Part shown: positions 62,193-64,000 of the stretch, piece by piece
Position numbering within the stretch: the first letter of the stretch is position 1
Layout of the letters: every line of letters starts with the position of its first letter
Assembly (NCBI GenBank): GCA_005223045.1
Contig: NJBM01000014.1
Coordinates: 86,433 to 150,432, forward strand
Reading direction: 5' to 3'
DNA from: Planctomycetes bacterium B3_Pla
GTDB taxonomy: Bacteria > Planctomycetota > Phycisphaerae > Sedimentisphaerales > Anaerobacaceae
DNA length: 64,000 nucleotides
The notes under the pieces: generated by a model
Databases searched by the model: none
Told to the model about the DNA's origin: nothing
What the model saw: the letters and a program-made list of their open reading frames with translations, nothing else
Program-made: the position numbers and the translations under genes

Positions 62193-64000
62193 ATGTTTCA
62201 AAATATGAAATGGTTTGTTGCCGTGTTGTTGATCCTGGGTGTGTGCACAGGTACAACTCTGGCGGAATTGATTGGCTATTGGCCATTCGAAGAAGGCCAG
62301 GGAACCACGACCGCCGACGTCACGGGAAACGGCAATGATGGAACATTTAATGGCGCCGTGGAGTGGGTGCCCGGCTATGACGGCGGTGCCGTGCATTTTG
62401 ACAATGCCGGTGACAGAATCGTGATCGGCCCGCTCGATCCCACGGCCGAGAACAATGCCATGACGCTTGCCACCTGGATCAACTGGGAGGGCCTGGGGCA
62501 TAGCCGCTCGCAGCAGGGCATCATCGGCAAACGCCTGGGCTGGGATCCCGGCACTGGTATCAAGTGGTTCTGGCAGGCCCAACCAAGCGGTGCTCTCTTG
62601 TTTCGAGCCGATTGGGCCAACGGAGGGGGCACGGGTTTGTGGTGGGGCAATTCACTGCTTGAGCCCTATGCGAATGAATGGACTCACGTGGCTCTGACGT
62701 GGGACAATGGTGCCGCAATACAGTATATCAACGGTGAGGAAGTCTCAACTGGGAATATAACGTTTCAGGATACCGCCGACGACACCCCCGTGACGATTGG
62801 CTGCGTTGATTCGACCAATAGTGAACACTTTGTCGGCATCATCGATGAGGCGCGGATCTACAACAATGCGCTGTCGCCGCAGGAAATTCAGATTGCCATG
62901 CTGCCCGGAGCAGGCCCCAGCTTCGCCACTTCTCCGAGCCCGGAGAGTGGAACAGGCAACGTTCCCCAGGACGTTATTCTCGCCTGGGAACCTGGTCCGA
63001 CGGCTGCTATGCACGATGTGTATTTCGGCGAATCCTTCGATGATGTCAACGATGCCCCCACCGCCAGTACGCTGGCCTTGTTGGTCAGCAAGGGCCAGAC
63101 GGGCACAACTTACGATCCCGACGGTCTTCTCGATTTCGATAAGACCTATTACTGGCGCATCGACGAAGTCAACGCGCCGCCGGACTCGACCGTCTTCAAG
63201 GGCGCCGTCTGGAGCTTTACGGTCGAGTCATTCGCCTATCCTATAACGAGCGTAACGGCAACCGCTTCCAGCGAGAACACAACCGATATGGGTTCCGACA
63301 AAACCGTGGACGGCTCCGGACTGACCGATGATCTGCACTCGGCCGAGTCGACGGACATGTGGCTCAGCAGCAGCCTGCCGACGGCGCCACAGCCGACCTG
63401 GATACAGTTCGAGTTCGACGACATCTATGAGCTGTACGAAATGTGGGTCTGGAACTCGAATCAAACGATCGAATCGGTAATCGGCTTCGGCGTCAAGGAC
63501 GTCACGGTCGAATATTCCGATGACGGCGAAAACTGGACATCACTGGGCGACGTCCAAATCCCCCGGGCGCCGGGAATGTCAAACAACGCCCACGATGCGA
63601 CAATCGATCTAAGCGGCGCATCGGCGAAGTTTGTCAGACTTACCGTCAACAGCGGTTGGGGCGGCATTTTAGACCAGTTCGGTTTGAGCGAAGTTCGCTT
63701 CTTCTTCATTCCCGTTGCGGCGAGCGATCCTGCTCCGGCAACCAGAGATTCCGGTGTGGATCTGGATGCTACGCTTAGCTGGCGATCCGGACGCGAGGTC
63801 GTCTCGCATGAAGTTTACTTCAGCAAGGACGAGGCTGCCGTAATCGACGGCACCGCCCTTGCCGGTACTGTCGGCGAGGGGAACTTCCAGCCCGCCAATC
63901 TCGAATATGGGCAGCGGTACTACTGGAAGGTCAACGAGGTCAACGAAGCAGCCGCGGTACCGGTAAGGGAAGGCGAGGTCTGGAGCTTCTCGACCGTAGA
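62193..64000 (+). CDS. Exported LamG / Fn3-like / discoidin-like protein, 5' part only
   Basis: At least 602 codons, open at the right edge. The ATG at 62193 follows AAGGAGG at normal spacing. A signal peptide (FVAVLLILGVCTGTTLAELI) leads into a LamG domain, residues about 27-240 (IGYWPFEEGQGTTTADVTGN). An Fn3-like module follows (about 245-345, DVYFGESF... and YYWRIDEV), then an F5/8-type C domain (about 350-510, WIQFEFDDIYELYEMWVWNS, VTVEYSDDGENWTSLGDV), then another Fn3-like module. It resembles the protein at 54742-59031 in the first modules and is probably an extracellular carbohydrate-binding protein. Confidence 0.85.
   Translation, partial: MFQNMKWFVAVLLILGVCTGTTLAELIGYWPFEEGQGTTTADVTGNGNDGTFNGAVEWVPGYDGGAVHFDNAGDRIVIGPLDPTAENNAMTLATWINWEGLGHSRSQQGIIGKRLGWDPGTGIKWFWQAQPSGALLFRADWANGGGTGLWWGNSLLEPYANEWTHVALTWDNGAAIQYINGEEVSTGNITFQDTADDTPVTIGCVDSTNSEHFVGIIDEARIYNNALSPQEIQIAMLPGAGPSFATSPSPESGTGNVPQDVILAWEPGPTAAMHDVYFGESFDDVNDAPTASTLALLVSKGQTGTTYDPDGLLDFDKTYYWRIDEVNAPPDSTVFKGAVWSFTVESFAYPITSVTATASSENTTDMGSDKTVDGSGLTDDLHSAESTDMWLSSSLPTAPQPTWIQFEFDDIYELYEMWVWNSNQTIESVIGFGVKDVTVEYSDDGENWTSLGDVQIPRAPGMSNNAHDATIDLSGASAKFVRLTVNSGWGGILDQFGLSEVRFFFIPVAASDPAPATRDSGVDLDATLSWRSGREVVSHEVYFSKDEAAVIDGTALAGTVGEGNFQPANLEYGQRYYWKVNEVNEAAAVPVREGEVWSFSTV

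Overview
The window looks like a chromosome segment of an anaerobic, polysaccharide- and peptide-degrading planctomycete. This is inferred from gene content, not from a marker gene. The pointers are exported PQQ-type propellers, LamG proteins with Fn3-like and dockerin-like segments, an H-X9-DG pseudopilin, an HzsA-related dihaem protein, many Tat or lipoprotein signals, and intergenic phrase repeats. Phycisphaerae (Sedimentisphaerales-like) is my best guess. Anaerobic life is suggested by a glycyl radical enzyme with its activase and by a Re-citrate-synthase-like enzyme. No rRNA, tRNA, CRISPR array or prophage was seen.

Layout. 1-1584: a C69 dipeptidase fragment diverges from a lipoprotein class I amidotransferase. 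1567-9977 (minus): giant PQQ/methyltransferase-like/malectin protein, RDD membrane protein, Tat-exported nitrilase and HzsA-related dihaem protein. 10428-12177 (plus): an isolated two-gene unit of a small coiled-coil protein and a membrane-anchored ParA/MinD-like ATPase, followed by a repeat-rich spacer. 12955-22408 (plus): pseudopilin, radical-SAM activase, HypD-like glycyl radical enzyme, M2 peptidase, sodium symporter with an extra domain, and Xaa-Pro aminopeptidase. This reads as a peptide/(hydroxy)proline-type utilisation locus. 22494-27960 (minus): metallopeptidase, PhoD, GlmU-like protein, acyl carrier protein, Re-citrate-synthase-like enzyme.

28187-37622 (plus): three paralogous exported PD40 propellers, an ankyrin-repeat protein, an exported FGE-like/HDAC fusion, an MBOAT acyltransferase and a membrane SGNH protein. 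I read this as a candidate cell-surface acylation/deacylation locus. 37671-60239 (minus): PQQ protein, beta-helix protein, Tat TIM-barrel protein, GNAT, SppA, then a six-gene sugar-catabolic operon (long-chain polyol dehydrogenase, DUF4432, PfkB, NagB-like, PIG-L, xylose-isomerase-like). Upstream of these lie a double-headed FAD oxidoreductase, a 1429-residue LamG protein and an LpxL-like acyltransferase.

60240-64000: a scar region with a REP-associated transposase remnant, an IS4/IS5-type element with perfect 30-bp inverted repeats, a 161-bp direct repeat, and the start of another LamG/discoidin protein that runs off the window.

The strongest leads are the HypD-like enzyme whose active-site Cys-x-Glu is Cys-x-Thr, the exported FGE/HDAC fusion beside MBOAT and SGNH genes, the membrane ParA-like two-gene unit, the symporter with an inserted cadherin-like domain, and a 22-nt palindrome that supplies part of a lipoprotein signal peptide.
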